Source: Aulostomus chinensis
Taxonomy: Eukaryota; Chordata; Actinopteri; Syngnathiformes; Aulostomidae
Assembly: GCA_037954235.1 (NCBI GenBank)
Contig: JBBMOA010000013.1
Span: forward strand, 24,595,192-24,659,191
Length of the DNA: 64,000 nt
Direction: 5' to 3'
Of the stretch, positions 33,862 through 46,057 are shown one piece after another. Positions within the stretch are counted from its first letter, which is position 1, and each line of letters starts with the position of its first letter. A program made the position numbers and the translations under genes. Below the pieces are notes generated by a model. That model was not told the origin of the DNA. It saw only the letters and a program-made list of their open reading frames with translations, and searched no databases.

Positions 33862-36800
33862 AATGCAAATGCCTGAGAGAGACAGATCCACCATTAAATG
33901 GACTTTAACCCCTCCAGTAAAAACACTGATGTATTTGTCTTCTCCCTCTGGAGCAGGCGGGTGTGTTCATCAACAAATGAAGGTGAAGAAGAAGGTTTCT
34001 GTAACTTGAGAGACTAAAATATTCGGGAGCGTCGGCGGGCACGAGCTGATGGCCACGTCGGCACTCTTCCCAGACACCAACCCCAACAGAGCGTCTGTTA
34101 GGTCAGACAAGAGCTGTTCCCAAACGCGTATTTTGATTCTCACTCCAATTATTATGTAAGTTTGATGGAAATGGCAAAATTTAAAAACAAAACAAACTCA
34201 GTTACACCAAAAAGTTGTTGTTTTTTTCATATTAAATGTTTAAAACAGGAGGTGGAAACTGCTTTTAAATATAAGCCGTGACGTAACGTTTTCCTGCTCA
34301 TTCCCGCTTTGGCTTGCGTGAAGCAATAAACCTCCCTCCGGTTGTTGCTGGTCGACGGCTGTGGGTGAAGTCCTCTGCTCTGTTACTGCCGTTTGTATCG
34401 TTGGCTGACACACCGGCACTCTGATGAAGACAGGAATTGCGCATCTTCTCCAAACAAGAGGAAGGATTTCCTTTTTCTTTTTTCCTTATTTTTTTTTAAA
34501 CGTTTCCAAAAGTTGGTTAAATATACAATCAAAAAGGAAATGGGCACCACCTCCTTTTCAGGTGTGAAAGAGGACACTGAGTCTGTATGAGAGCTGAACG
34601 CTGCAGACGTCTCTGCGGACGCTGACGGGAGGCGGGAGGGAAAAAGTTGACTTACACCTGACAGGTTGTTCAAACCGTCCCAGGATCCGCCTGAGAGGCA
34701 CCCGGCAACACGTCCTCATCCCTCACTTGTAGAAGGCCGTCACACCTTGTTTACTTCACACTGGCAGGAAATGTGCTTATTTATCAGAACTGTCACACAA
34801 GAGAATCAAGCTGAGAAGCGGGCCTTCTCTCAGATGAACAGGGAGGGGGGAGGACTGGGAGAAGTGATGAGAGATTTCCACGACAACGGCAGCAGTCGCT
34901 AAGGAGATATAAAGCACTTTGCTGTGCGGTCAGAGAAGAGCATGCAGCTTGATGCCATAGGCACCCCCCAGCAAAGATAGCAAGGGAGACTTGCTCTTTA
35001 CGTGATTGCTGCCCGTATCCTGCCAGTGATTTCTGGCAACTGTATGTCAGTGGGGTTGGAGTAATTTGTGTTCATTTCAAATTAAATCAATTCTCCATTA
35101 CAGACAAAAGACAGACCAAAAATGCACCAGCAGATCAAAGACCCCATCGACATTTTTTTGTGCTGCTCTGTTTCTCGAGCTTCCACCAGCAGCATCTATC
35201 GGATGGCGAGCATCCCGAACAAGGTGTCCCAGCAAAGAGCCAGAGCTGGTGCTGAAAGATGCAGCTCACGCTCCAAACTCACTTAGTCCCAAGCAAAGCA
35301 CTCACTTGTTAATTTATCTTTCCAGGGACGTTTCCTCGCCGCTATATTAATGAATGCCAGTTGCTCCTTTGCCTCACAATCAGGAACTTCATATTTGGCC
35401 AAAGATCAATCAAATACAAAAGGCTTTGCATGAGCCAGTTACACGCTGGCTGCAATTAAACTGAAATTTTTCTTTTAATCTGTCACCCATCTGGACAAAA
35501 AAAAAAAAAAGTTTTAATTTTGTCTCATTCCTTCAGTGGATCCAGCGCTTAAATACCAAATGATATTAAAAAACGTTAAAAGCTGACATGTCTTAATGTC
35601 TCTATATTCTCTCACTGTTTGAAATTAAGAATTGTGAGAGGTTGAAGATATTCCCCTAAAATTCATGGGCACAGTTCCGTTATTAAAGATCCAGTTGCAG
35701 CCCTGCGTCCTCTGACTGAGCTCTCGTCAGCCTCTCACACCACCATCACTGTTTGGTTCATTCACAATCTGAAAGTCTACGGACCCCTGAGATTGAATCA
35801 CTTTAGCTCCAATCGAGTTAACGGAGGGTTAAACCGAGGGCTCGGACGTCTCTAGCTGGTTCTGGTTCTACTCCCCGGTGCAGCCAGTAGATCATGCGCG
35901 GTCATGTTTGCGGCGCAGCCCAGAATTTTGGGCTTCAAGGGACCCGCCTCCAACACTGTGTCACCATATTACGGCGCTCACGCCTTTTTACTGCATGCAA
36001 CACATCCCCATTAAGCATCTAAACAGCTCGCGTTGTGTGGAGTTACCAACACAGGTTATAGCTGCACAAAACCCGGCAATGACAACTTGGCGCCAAATGC
36101 TGGACCTGCCTGTTTTTCTGAGCCCAATGCAAATTCCTAAGAGAGTGATTCTGATGCTGTGGTGAAGGTCTGGTTAGGTTAAGGCACCAGAACAACTTTG
36201 GTCAGGGAAAGATTCCGCTTTGGGTTAAAAACACAAATAAATCATGTCTGCAAATGTCCCGACGTCGCGCCCCCTGATTACACGGGTTTAACAGGCTACT
36301 TTTCGAGGTAAAAGTACCAGCAGTGGGTAGTACTCACAGCCTTTTTGGTTGAATGAAGTTCTCCTGCTGAGAGGCTATTGGGTTCAGACTCGAGACGTCG
36401 TCGGTCCACTCCCTGCACAAGAGGACCAACGAGTTGAACCGCAGACAAAACCCTTCATTTTGTATGGCAGCATTTTGCCTAAACAATTATCCACATCAAA
36501 TTATAATTGCTCTTCAAATACTTTGATAGGGTTGCCACCAGACAATGAGCTGAGCCAGAGATGGAGTAAACAGTCCAGTTAAATGCACTTCAAATCCCCT
36601 ATCAGCAGCTCCGTGCTTGATTACAGCGAAGCGAAATAAACATTTCCTGGCATGAGGAGGAAAAGCGTAAATAAATAATGAATTGAAAATAGCTGTGGTT
36701 GTGTGCCCTCCTGCTAGAGCATCTGTTCAGGATCTGTTTTTATTTTTGCTCACCAGATCTTTCCTCACTATTAAGTTCTGAACAGTCTTCTCCTAGAAAC

Positions 36801-38600
36801 TCATCACTGCTCCAGAACGCTATGGGATATTTTCTTAGGCAGCTGCCAGAGCTGGTTATCATTCCAATCAAGCTTTCATCAATTACTTAGCCCTTCCTCG
36901 CCTTGCAGATCAAACAGCGCAGCAATCCTCTGGTGACATTTCATTCTGGGCCATTCTGTTTGTGACAGGAATAAAAGACCAGGGAGGCAGAGAGAAAGAG
37001 CGAGAGAGAGAGAGACGTGGACGCAGCAGATTAATAGAAACCATTCAAAAATGCAGTCATAAATTGTAATCATATGCGAAATGTCTTCATCATGTGTTAC
37101 TGAAAAGAAACATACATGCAGCAGCTAACTGAGAAGCGAAATATAGACGGTGCGTTTGAATGAATATGCATAATTACAGGTTTTCAAGATTCACTTACCA
37201 GACAGTTTTAATTCTCCGAAGTACAGCTGCGATGATTTTTTTTTTCTTCAGAAATTCAAAATAGCACTCATAACTTTATTTTTATTGGTGTATATTTACT
37301 TTAAACTTGTTAGCTCGGAACAAACCTGTCACACCGATGGGAGAAAGTCTTCGTCGCGGGGTGTCGCAATATCCGACACACTGGTACTGTAAAACATCAT
37401 TGCCATGACGACACTAAGTGTAGCAAATTTGTGATGTAAAGCCATTCATCCTATGAAATATAAATAATACATTGGGGTTTTTTTGTGTGTGTTTTGGGCT
37501 TTTTTTGGCCAACATTACTTTTTTTTTTGTGACTGCAAATCTCCAGGACGATTCTCAATTAATACCAAACCATGATCTTTTCCCACATCCAACGAAACGT
37601 TTTTGTGCCTCAGCCGAACCGCAGCGTGCTAACAGTGAGTCCTATCAGAAGGTCAGAACAAACGAAATATAGCACAAGTGCTGGCAACATGAGCTGAATA
37701 AAAATAATTGTACGTAAGACCACCAATCTGTTCAACTGCAGTTCTCAATACACCAGAGATTGTGAGGCACAATGCATTAGATCTTTTTGGCAGAAAAGTG
37801 TAATGATATCCTTTAATTTCTACAATCCGTCTCTAATCTTAGCTAATGAAATTGTCATCTGACACTGTGTTGTTTGAGTAGCGTCTGGAGTGGAGACAAT
37901 CAGTAATTGCCTGCATGGAAATGGTTTCCCAAGAGGCCTATCCATCAAATAATCTTGTTATTGCCTGGAAGATGAGAAATGCATTTAGCTAAGTTGTCAT
38001 TTTCTTTCAAAAATGTCTCTGCAAGCATGTAAATGTCCCTTGTCAGCTGTAGCGGAGGTTTGTGCAGGAGGTAAATGAGCCCAACGCAGCGTTGATTTGT
38101 TGTCTCATAAAAGAGGCATTAAAAACCAATTTGAATCAAAATCCCAAGTGGGTCATTGTGTTGTGGCTCTTATTATCACGAGTGTTCATAAACGAATATT
38201 CAAGTGCAATGGGGGCTGTACGAGCGGATGCAGTTCTTCGAGAGGCACGTGTGTTGATTATTAACAGTATGAGTGTATCATCTTTTGCTAATGTTTGAAA
38301 CTGCCCACCAAAGCTGGCCGACCATTGACGCTGTTCACGTGAGCCCTTCAGTGACCGCGGGAACGTCGGGATTCAGATGACACCGTTAATGGGAACGTCT
38401 TGCCAGGTTGGAGCGGCAGACTTGTGCTTGATTCTCAGCTGCGTGTCCCCCGCGCGTCTCTTTATCGTGACGCTGGATTTGATCCTCCCCTCATGATGTC
38501 CGTGTTCACGCTCGCACTCGTGCAAATGCGCCATGCAGAGGTCCTCATCTTCCAACCAGGCCAGCATCCCGCGCTGTACCTTGCCAGGCTGCGGTACCGA
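33859..38600. other. Intergenic, no gene recognised
   Basis: Nearly 5 kb of mostly unique, AT-rich sequence with few simple repeats (A14 at about 35499-35512, a GA-rich run near 36994-37014). The low repeat density makes it a reasonable place to look for conserved non-coding elements, but none can be shown from one sequence. Confidence 0.5.
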
Positions 38601-38720
38601 GTGATCAAAGTGACCTTGACCTTTGACCATCAAAAACTTTTCAGACCTGTTTCAAAATCGAAGGAGATCCCTCAAGGTGTTCCTGAGGAGTCGCTTCAGC
38701 GGCACAGGGAAAACATACGG
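38601..38720 (+). repeat. Teleost interspersed repeat, family II, copy 1
   Basis: GATCAAAGTGACC, TTGACCTTTGACCATCAAAA and GGAGATCCCTCAAGGTGTTC followed by CTGAGGA match a common fish repeat. Its typical line is a GTGACCTTGACCTTTGACC start, an AAATCTAATCAGTTCATC stretch and CCCTCAAGGCGTTCCTGAGA. The middle is diverged. It brings in a nuclear-receptor-type motif at 38611-38628. Confidence 0.6.
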
Positions 38721-38960
38721 CACCTGGCCAACGGCGGCCACCTGCGCGCAGGTAAAATAACTGGACCTTCTTAATCAAACCTGCAAGAGCCTGCTACAAA
38801 TGAAACAACAAACAACAAACAAACAAACATAAACAACGATCAAACTCCAACAGTGCTCAATGGGAGAGGACTCCTCAAATGTCCCGGTGTCCTTCAGGGC
38901 CGCGTTGCTGACACGGCTCTTAGTTCCTCTAACAAGTCTAACTAGTTGTTTATGTGAAGT

Positions 38961-38961
<1 letters not shown>
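38721..38961. other. Short intergenic stretch with AAAC repeats
   Basis: Contains an A/C-rich AAACAAC-type repeat at about 38802-38833. Nothing coding. Confidence 0.5.
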
Positions 38962-39002
<41 letters not shown>

Positions 39003-39008
39003 GCGCGC
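38962..39008 (+). repeat. (CA)n-(CG)n compound microsatellite
   Basis: About 19 CA units (38962-39000) run directly into GCGCGCGC (39001-39008), a strongly Z-DNA-prone arrangement. Confidence 0.95.
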
Positions 39009-39113
39009 TTTGAGAGGAGCACTTTTCTCTGGTTGATTTCAAACAATAACTCTTTGCTTCAATAACTGGAACAAATGAACTGAAAATTAGAAAAGCGACC
39101 GAAGAGAAAGAGC

Positions 39114-39138
39114 TTTTTTTTTTTTTTTTTTTTTTTTT
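39114..39138 (+). repeat. Poly(T) tract, 25 bp
   Basis: Twenty-five T residues. Confidence 0.9.
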
Positions 39139-41837
39139 ACTGTAGCGAAGGCCTGTCCTTGCCCCTCCGATCATTAGCAAAGCTGGAAAACGACTCTTTA
39201 TCAATAAAACATGTCCACTCTCACTTCAGGCCTGTCCTGCTGTGGTAGCCCAGAATTTACGTTCCTCAAGGAGCAACAGATGACTCACATGTGTCTTTGC
39301 ACGGCTTCCCTGCGGCGTCCTTTAAAGCCTTTCTGAACTGATTTGGGTGGGGGGGGGGGGTTCATAAAGCAAATGATAAATTTGTACCCTGTCAAGTGCG
39401 GCTGTGCGCTGGCGATTTGCTCCAGACTCATCTAAGAATGCCGTATATCCCGACTGATTGCCGCTCCCCGCGAGCTGATGGCAAAATACATGACATCATT
39501 AAAGGTATCAGAGGAAACTGGGCTTTGTTCCTGCGACTGCTCTGACATGGAACAGCCTGTTTAATGTAATAAAGATCAATGTGGAGAGACAGACGCTGAG
39601 CACGGGTCTCCCTACTACATATTCATCCTCTCGCTGTTTCCCCTCTTTTCCTCTCAAGCATCAACATCTTGACGTTGTTTTCTGGTGAGTACTGATGCCT
39701 TCCACCCTGCGTCCGTCTAACGTTGCACTTTTTAAAAATAAACTCGCTGGATTCATGAATGTACTCTGTTTCCATTTCCTGGTTGGGAAGTCTTTGAGTT
39801 TTTCTCCTCTCTCTCTATACTGTATATTTTACTCTTGGGAGATTTTATCTTGAATTGGGAGAAGTTATAATTTTGTACCTTTCTACATAATAATTTCCTC
39901 ACAAAAAAAAAAGTGTCAGTGTGCCATCTGTTTACTATTTTAAACCTGCACAGAAGTATGTTTGTCTTATTCTCCAAAAATTGTACGGACGAAAGTTTTA
40001 ATGTATTTGTTTTATGTTCATTTGAATAGGATTTACTTGGGGAAAAGTGAAATATTTTACCCAGCACATGAAGTTTGTTTCCTATAATTTGAAATGGAAA
40101 ATGCTGGTTTATAGGAAACCAATCTGAATGCAGATCTCATTATTCTGTTGCCATGACAACATTGTTTACTCAATAAGAGAGAAAAGAAAAACATACTCTA
40201 TGCCGCTATAAATGTGTACTTTCACGAACAAGATGAAAAGTAGTTCGTATGAAGTCAATCCTCGTATTTCACGCCTCTCCACCACTTGAACAAATAAAAG
40301 TAACTGTAGTTTACTACGCTGGACCTGTCAGTACTAAACCAATACTGTATCTTTATACCCCAAAATGTACTTCCATAAACTAAAAACTACAACTAGAAAA
40401 CCAGCAGCATAATTTTTCATTCAAATATCAAATAGTGGCAGTGCAGAATAGCGATGGAAATCCCATAACTTTACTTTTTTACAATATAAAAGTCAAAGTA
40501 GAGTTTAAATTGTGCTTCTTCTTTTTTTTAATAAAAGGGGGGCTAATTTAATTTTCAGTACTGCTGATACATTTATATTCACTGTACATAAACTAAACTT
40601 GGTAATTTAGGAACTTGGTTTTCTTAGTAAAATTAGCTTGAACTGTACCATTTTTTTGGGGGGGGGGGTGTGCAATATAACTCATAAAAGGCTTTGTTTT
40701 TTTCCAATTCTAAAATATTTCTTCACCCCTCCGCACAATAAAGGCATTAATTGTCAGAACAGGCCACGGGAGGAGTAAACCACCCTGAATCCCTTTGTAT
40801 TTGGAGGAGATTAGCAGGATTTGAGCCATGCTTTCAGATTAGATGGCGTGAGAAATGCAGCTCGAAGGTTCAAGGGAGCAAAGGGGCCTGATGCCGCCGA
40901 CGTGGCGGCTGCCCCCTCTCTGCCTCAGGGGTGGCTGGAAATACCCCCTCACCCCCCCACCCCCGGGCAAAGGCAATAAAACTCCAGTTTCTACTGTACC
41001 TGCCAGCTGAGCGTCTTAGCTCGTTCGAAACACAGGGAGCATGAAATTCCTGAGGAGCCATATCAAAGCGCCAGCCCCCTTCATTATGACATCAGAACCT
41101 TCTGAAGTCAACAGGCATGAAGGCAGGCTGGAGCGCTGCGTGGGTTCACAGCCTTGAAGGGGGATCCATTGATAAGCGCTGTGCAGGGGGATCGTGAGCA
41201 GAGGGCAAGAGGGGGAGAGAAGGATTACATCTATCACCATGCATATGTGCTTCCATCTAAAAGGCTTGCATGTCGCTCGCCGCCCTGAGCAAGTCCCTCC
41301 GCTGTTATGATAGCCGAGACGCTACTAAAGGCTTTGGCGGTATCATAAACACAGCATGATGTTGGGTATCAAATACTTAAGGGACCAAGACAAAGATCTG
41401 AGGAGAGGTCCAGAAATGTAGGGGGAGAAAAGACACAAAAAAAAAAAAAACAAACAGCCACATGGTGATAATTACAGCAGCTCGAGGCCGCCGTACATTT
41501 GTCATTTTAATAAACGCCTCATAAAGTCGTGAAGCAAAGCAGTGGAGAAGGGACGCTCGCGCGCGCGCGCAACGATGGCAGTACCATGCTGTCATTTCCG
41601 TCTCTACCAAAGTAAATCCCATTCCAAAGTTAGCAGCCAGCATGAAAAGCTGAATAACGTGAACGAGGTTTTGACGTAAACGATCGACCTCCTATAAAGC
41701 AAGGAATGTTTTTATTTACCTTGAGCCAGCGGAGCTCTGGCTCCCATCCCAGCTCCTGTTATTCCCGTTTAACTATTATAAAAATAAACACCGCAGCCTG
41801 CAACACTGATTTTATTTGCTCTGGCTTGCATGAAAAT

Positions 41838-41840
<3 letters not shown>
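39139..41840. other. Intergenic, no gene recognised
   Basis: Strongly AT-rich between 39700 and 40720. It includes G12 (39349-39360), a T-run/G-run junction (40651-40668), an X-box-like GTTGCCATGACAAC (40147-40160) and a short CG alternation (about 41558-41570). No coding signal. Confidence 0.55.
40147..40160. promoter_or_regulatory. RFX/X-box-like motif
   Basis: GTTGCCATGACAAC is a near-palindromic X-box with a two-base spacer and one deviation from the consensus GTTGCCATGGCAAC. Motif only. Confidence 0.3.

Positions 41841-41913
<73 letters not shown>
41841..41913. repeat. (TA)36 microsatellite
   Basis: 73 bp of perfect alternating TA, able to extrude a cruciform and prone to length change and assembly error. 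Confidence 0.97.
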
Positions 41914-41918
<5 letters not shown>

Positions 41919-42034
41919 AAAAGTTAACATTTTAAGATATTTAAGGTTTTGTTTTTCTTATGTTATTTCTAACGCTTGATTTGGGTTTATTCACTTCCTG
42001 CTTGTAGTTTTTTTCTCTGTTTTTCATGCAGAAC

Positions 42035-42038
<4 letters not shown>

Positions 42039-42087
<49 letters not shown>

Positions 42088-42108
42088 GGTGTGTGTGTGC
42101 GTGTGTGC
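42039..42108 (+). repeat. (GT)n microsatellite
   Basis: About 24 GT units, one TTG interruption, then further GT/GC units to about 42108. Only about 125 bp from the (TA)36 tract. Confidence 0.95.
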
Positions 42109-42465
42109 GAGCGCTTGAAGAATCAAAGGCACTTTATCAAACACACTAACAGTTTTCTGCGAGGTGTTGACAGAGGCGGACTCCATGCGTGGAAACCATT
42201 AGAGGCAATCCCAATGAGACGGCCCATTGGAAATGAAACAAGTGTGTTTGTGCCCATCAGTGACTGTAATTCATCATCTGGGCAAATTATTAATCCTGGT
42301 AATGTTTCACTGAGGAGCAGCACCAATGTGTAGGATTAACGTCTTCATGTGAATGCAGTTTCACGAACATGTGAACACAGGACAGGCGCGGGAACGGGTC
42401 AATGATTGCACAAAGACTTAAATCCAAATCTAAATCGGCTGATTTTCACATGAAGCCTCCACTCC

Positions 42466-42469
<4 letters not shown>

Positions 42470-42500
<31 letters not shown>
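42470..42500 (+). repeat. (GT)n microsatellite
   Basis: About 15 GT units. Confidence 0.95.
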
Positions 42501-42504
<4 letters not shown>

Positions 42505-42849
42505 AACAAAAATGAAACAAAATGCAAGTTTTCAAAGGAATGTGTTTCTTGACAAATACTATAATTTATAAGAGCACTCATCAAAGCTGAACAATCCTTT
42601 TCTTCTGTGGCCCGGGCTGAGTGGACACACATGTTAATAATCCAGACTGTTTCCACAATTGTTTAAAAGGAAATATTGGAGACATTTAAAACCAGGATCA
42701 AGTCTGGAGTGGAATGTTTTTTAATTGCCGTCCTTGGCAAAGGAAGCAGGCTTGAGTATTTGATCTTGCCCAGTATTGGCACCATTTTCAGGAACACGCC
42801 TCCTTTTTAAACACGGCCAGTCACTCTCTTCCTGCCAAATCAATGAAAG

Positions 42850-42874
42850 ACAATAATTGTTGATGATAACAATG
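42850..42874. promoter_or_regulatory. Cluster of three SOX-like motifs
   Basis: ACAAT (42850-42854) and ATTGTT (42856-42861) are inverted SOX-type cores, followed by AACAATG (42868-42874). Closely paired inverted SOX cores are typical of SOXE dimer sites. Motif only. Confidence 0.3.
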
Positions 42875-43564
42875 ACTGAGCACGCTCCCTACACCGTCCA
42901 ATCTGGCCAAATTCTGATCATTTCTGTGGCTTCCAAAACAACATGTAGCCCACATTAAGGAGCGAAATGAAATTCTTCATGATGGATGACTTTTGGAGGC
43001 CCCTAGACGGGAATGTCCAACCAATGCTGGGATGCGATCCCAAATCTCTACATAATGGCTTCAGCTCCCTTGTCAGTCACCTGAGCCCGCGCTGCTATTT
43101 AATCGAAACGCCTGTAATGAGTTGGTCAAACATGACCTGACAAATTGATCTGGATTCCCATCTGATGAGCTCTTCCATGAAGCAGATTCCGCGGGACATC
43201 GGGGGGGGGCCAAACGCTGTCACGGAAAGACGTGGAATGAAGAAACGCAATAAGCAGAGATGTAATAAAGTTCCAGACAGGCCTTTGATCAATAGGGAGC
43301 GTATAGAAAACTGAGTGTGAATTGTCTTAATTAAAAGGAAAGATGATCCCGTCAGGCTGACATGTTGAAAAAAGACGGTTATTGTTGTTGGACGGGGAGA
43401 GGAGCCTCGCGCTGATTCTCCTACGCAAGCATCTGATTGTGAGCAAACGCGCTTATTTTAAGGGATTATATATCTAATCTTCATTCAGTTTCAATGTTTA
43501 TTACAAATACGCGTCGCGGCAAGCGGTGATTAATGCAACTGTGCGCCTCCACGAAGGCGCCTGT

Positions 43565-43685
43565 CGCAGTCGCCGCGACCTTTGACCGCCGAAATCTTTT
43601 TTCCAGTTGCTGGAGTTTCAGCTGATTTGAAGGAATCCCCTGTAAACCACCCTGAGATATCACGTGAGCGAGCGCGGGAAAGCTC
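43565..43685 (+). repeat. Teleost interspersed repeat, family II, copy 2
   Basis: GCGACCTTTGACCGCCGAAA, a diverged middle with AGTTTCAGCTGATTTGAAGG and the end CCCTGAGATATCACGTGAGCG match the same fish repeat as 38601-38720. Here the GAGATATCACG tail is better kept. The left flank is CpG-rich, and the 8-mer GTCGCGGC (43513-43520) is repeated inverted at 43572-43579. Confidence 0.6.
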
Positions 43686-45228
43686 TCACGTAGATGTGAG
43701 GAGACGAGCGACCACCAAAGTCTTCTGGGTTATGTTTTTTTTTTTCCGGTCAGTGAGAAAATTGCGTTAACAGAACGAGAATGAAGAGACAGACGATAGC
43801 ACGAAAACCTCTTGCGCAGAGGCGCGGTAAGACGTTCTTATAGCTAATGTGATGAATTATTTTCATTTTCAAACTGATACGGATATTTATTCAAGATAAC
43901 GCTCTATTTTATTAATCTATTTTTGTAGTTTTCCACTGTATGACTGGTCAGGTCTCCGGGGGGTGGTGGTGGTGGTTGGGAAATAAAAGGGCTAGTGTAT
44001 CAGGCTCCCCCACGTCTGGGGAGACAGCGCAGCGCGAGATTCTCTCGGGAGGCATTTTGCTGTTCCTGACACACTGACTCTTTATCAAACTGTGTCCGAC
44101 AAACATATCTCACATTCTACTGCTCTGCGCTCCCCAGACTCCCCGGAGGAAATATCTCGATGTCGTATCTGCCTGCCTGAATGATGATATCTAAATCTCT
44201 GAGCAGCTGCTCTGCCAAAAACAATGAGGGGAGTCAAGGGGAAGGGGATCAGGAGCAGTCAGGAACATGTTGGGATCCCCCAGAGACTTTCACAAAGCCC
44301 CTATGGGGGGCTGGCGGGGGCACTGGACTTCATGGGTTCAGAACTGTAGCTTGACACGGGGGTCAGTAAGAGTAGAGCCTTCGGTCCTGAATTCATTTCA
44401 GCTCAGGTTAAAACTCTTTACTCAGCAAAGTGAACAAAAACACTTAATATGTTTCATGTATTTGAGAGGTATTGATTTTTAACCTTCTATCTGGCTGGAA
44501 TTGTCGTAAAATAATAAACAACTTCATTTCTTTTTTTTTGTTGTTGTTGTTTTGTTTTTTTTTAACCTACTCCAGGAGAAATAAGAGCTTTCAGGAATCT
44601 GTTCTAAAAGATACCAACCGTTGATTTAATAATAAGCAGGCAGTATCAGCTCGGAGTCACACAGGAACTGGCGAGCAACCAATCTGCAGTAACTTTCCCG
44701 GTTCAGTCCTTCCTCTGAAGTTGAAAGACGCCCCGCACCTCCCCCTTCCTCCCCGCCGAGAGAGGTGAGGCGAAAACTTTCCGAGCGCCATTGGGAAGCT
44801 AATTAACCAGGCGGGTGTGAAGAAACTCTTGCTCTAGGTTGTTTTTAACCCTCCTCCCCCTCCAGGAAACACCCACTCACTCGTTCTACCTCAGCGTGCC
44901 TTTTACTTACAGAGAGGAAGTTGGACGTGTTTTTCTTTACTGCTCCCCCCCACACACACTCACACACACACACTACCACCCCCACCCCCAACTCCTCTCC
45001 TGCCAGTGAGCAGTCACATGCTGAGAAACACACACACCCCCACAATGCACACCCACTGATTTTTATTTGCTTATGAGTCACATAAAACCGTCACCCCAGG
45101 TCATCAAATGCTGACGCTTCGTCACGGCCTCGGTGCGAGGCACCCTTTGGTGCCTGTGCGAGACACAGCAGGGGTTCAACCGACGCCAGCGTGAATCCAT
45201 CCACGGCATCACGAGACCCTCCGAGCTG

Positions 45229-45248
45229 CAATTAGCTCTGCTAATTAG
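45229..45248. promoter_or_regulatory. Paired homeodomain-type motifs
   Basis: CAATTAGCTCTGCTAATTAG contains two inverted AATTAG/CTAATT cores about one helical turn apart, in an otherwise GC-rich patch. The contrast with the flanks makes it more notable than TAAT cores in AT-rich DNA. Motif only. Confidence 0.3.
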
Positions 45249-45690
45249 AACTGGCTTATCAGGGCGGTGTAAATGCTGCACGCCGAGGTTTGACGGGAGG
45301 GAATCTTGGACTGCTTTTGTTGAGGGCAGCGGCGGCCCCACCCAGCGTGATATATGAGGATTAGCAAACACGTGGAACAAGTCCTTTCTGTGGCGCTGCT
45401 CTCACTGTGTAGTAGCCTCGTCAGTTCATGTGCTCTCCTCCTGCTTCTCTTGGCATCTTATCAGCACCAGGGCTGTTCTCAAGGAGCACATCTGGACAGA
45501 AGCGATAAATAAACCGCCCTGACTCTTGCTAAGTGGGCTATATATAAGATCCTCATATTTTTAAGGGAAATTCCGGCGTTATGCCGCCTCAGCATGTGTA
45601 TTTATGTAGCGTTCTGACACGGAGGCATGATGACTTAACACCACACATCCAGGGTGTGATGATCCGCAGTTCCGGCTCAGCGGCAGAACC

Positions 45691-45738
45691 CTCTGACTCC
45701 CGTTCTGACTCCCGTTCTGACTCCCGTTCTGACTCCCG
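45691..45738 (+). repeat. 12-bp minisatellite, four copies
   Basis: The unit TTCTGACTCCCG occurs four times head to tail. The first copy begins CT instead of TT; the other three are identical. Confidence 0.95.
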
Positions 45739-46039
45739 TCACGATCGAGGCTGAGGTGTAACCGCTGCACACAACTCCAGGTCTGAACAGGCTCCAGCTC
45801 GCTGGAACCCAGAAGAAGTTTTTCAATGAAAAAAAAAAAAAGTGATGCGCACAAAGTCTCAGCTCCGTCTGAGCTCGTTTGCGAAGCTCATTTTTGATCA
45901 TTTGCCGACATTTATTTCTTTGTGGTTATTTAGCCGGCATTGTCGTTTGGAACGATTCGCATCATCGTCACACATAAACCTCACCGTATCCCCCTATAGA
46001 ATACTGATTGGTCCAAGTTACTGTGGTTCTGCTGGACAA

Positions 46040-46057
46040 ACACACACACACACACAC
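46040..46057 (+). repeat. (AC)n microsatellite
   Basis: About nine AC units. Confidence 0.9.

Larger units (their letters stand above)
42109..43564. other. Intergenic; non-repetitive stretch with SOX and homeodomain-type motifs
   Basis: Apart from a (GT)15 at 42470-42500 and a G9 run at 43201-43209, this is unique sequence. It contains a SOX-like cluster (42850-42874) and AT-core sites (for example AAATTATTAATCC near 42283-42295). The complexity resembles vertebrate conserved non-coding DNA, but conservation cannot be judged here. Confidence 0.4.

Noticed and set aside
43126..43142. ERE-like GGTCAAACATGACC
   Set aside because: The half-sites are four bases apart, not three.
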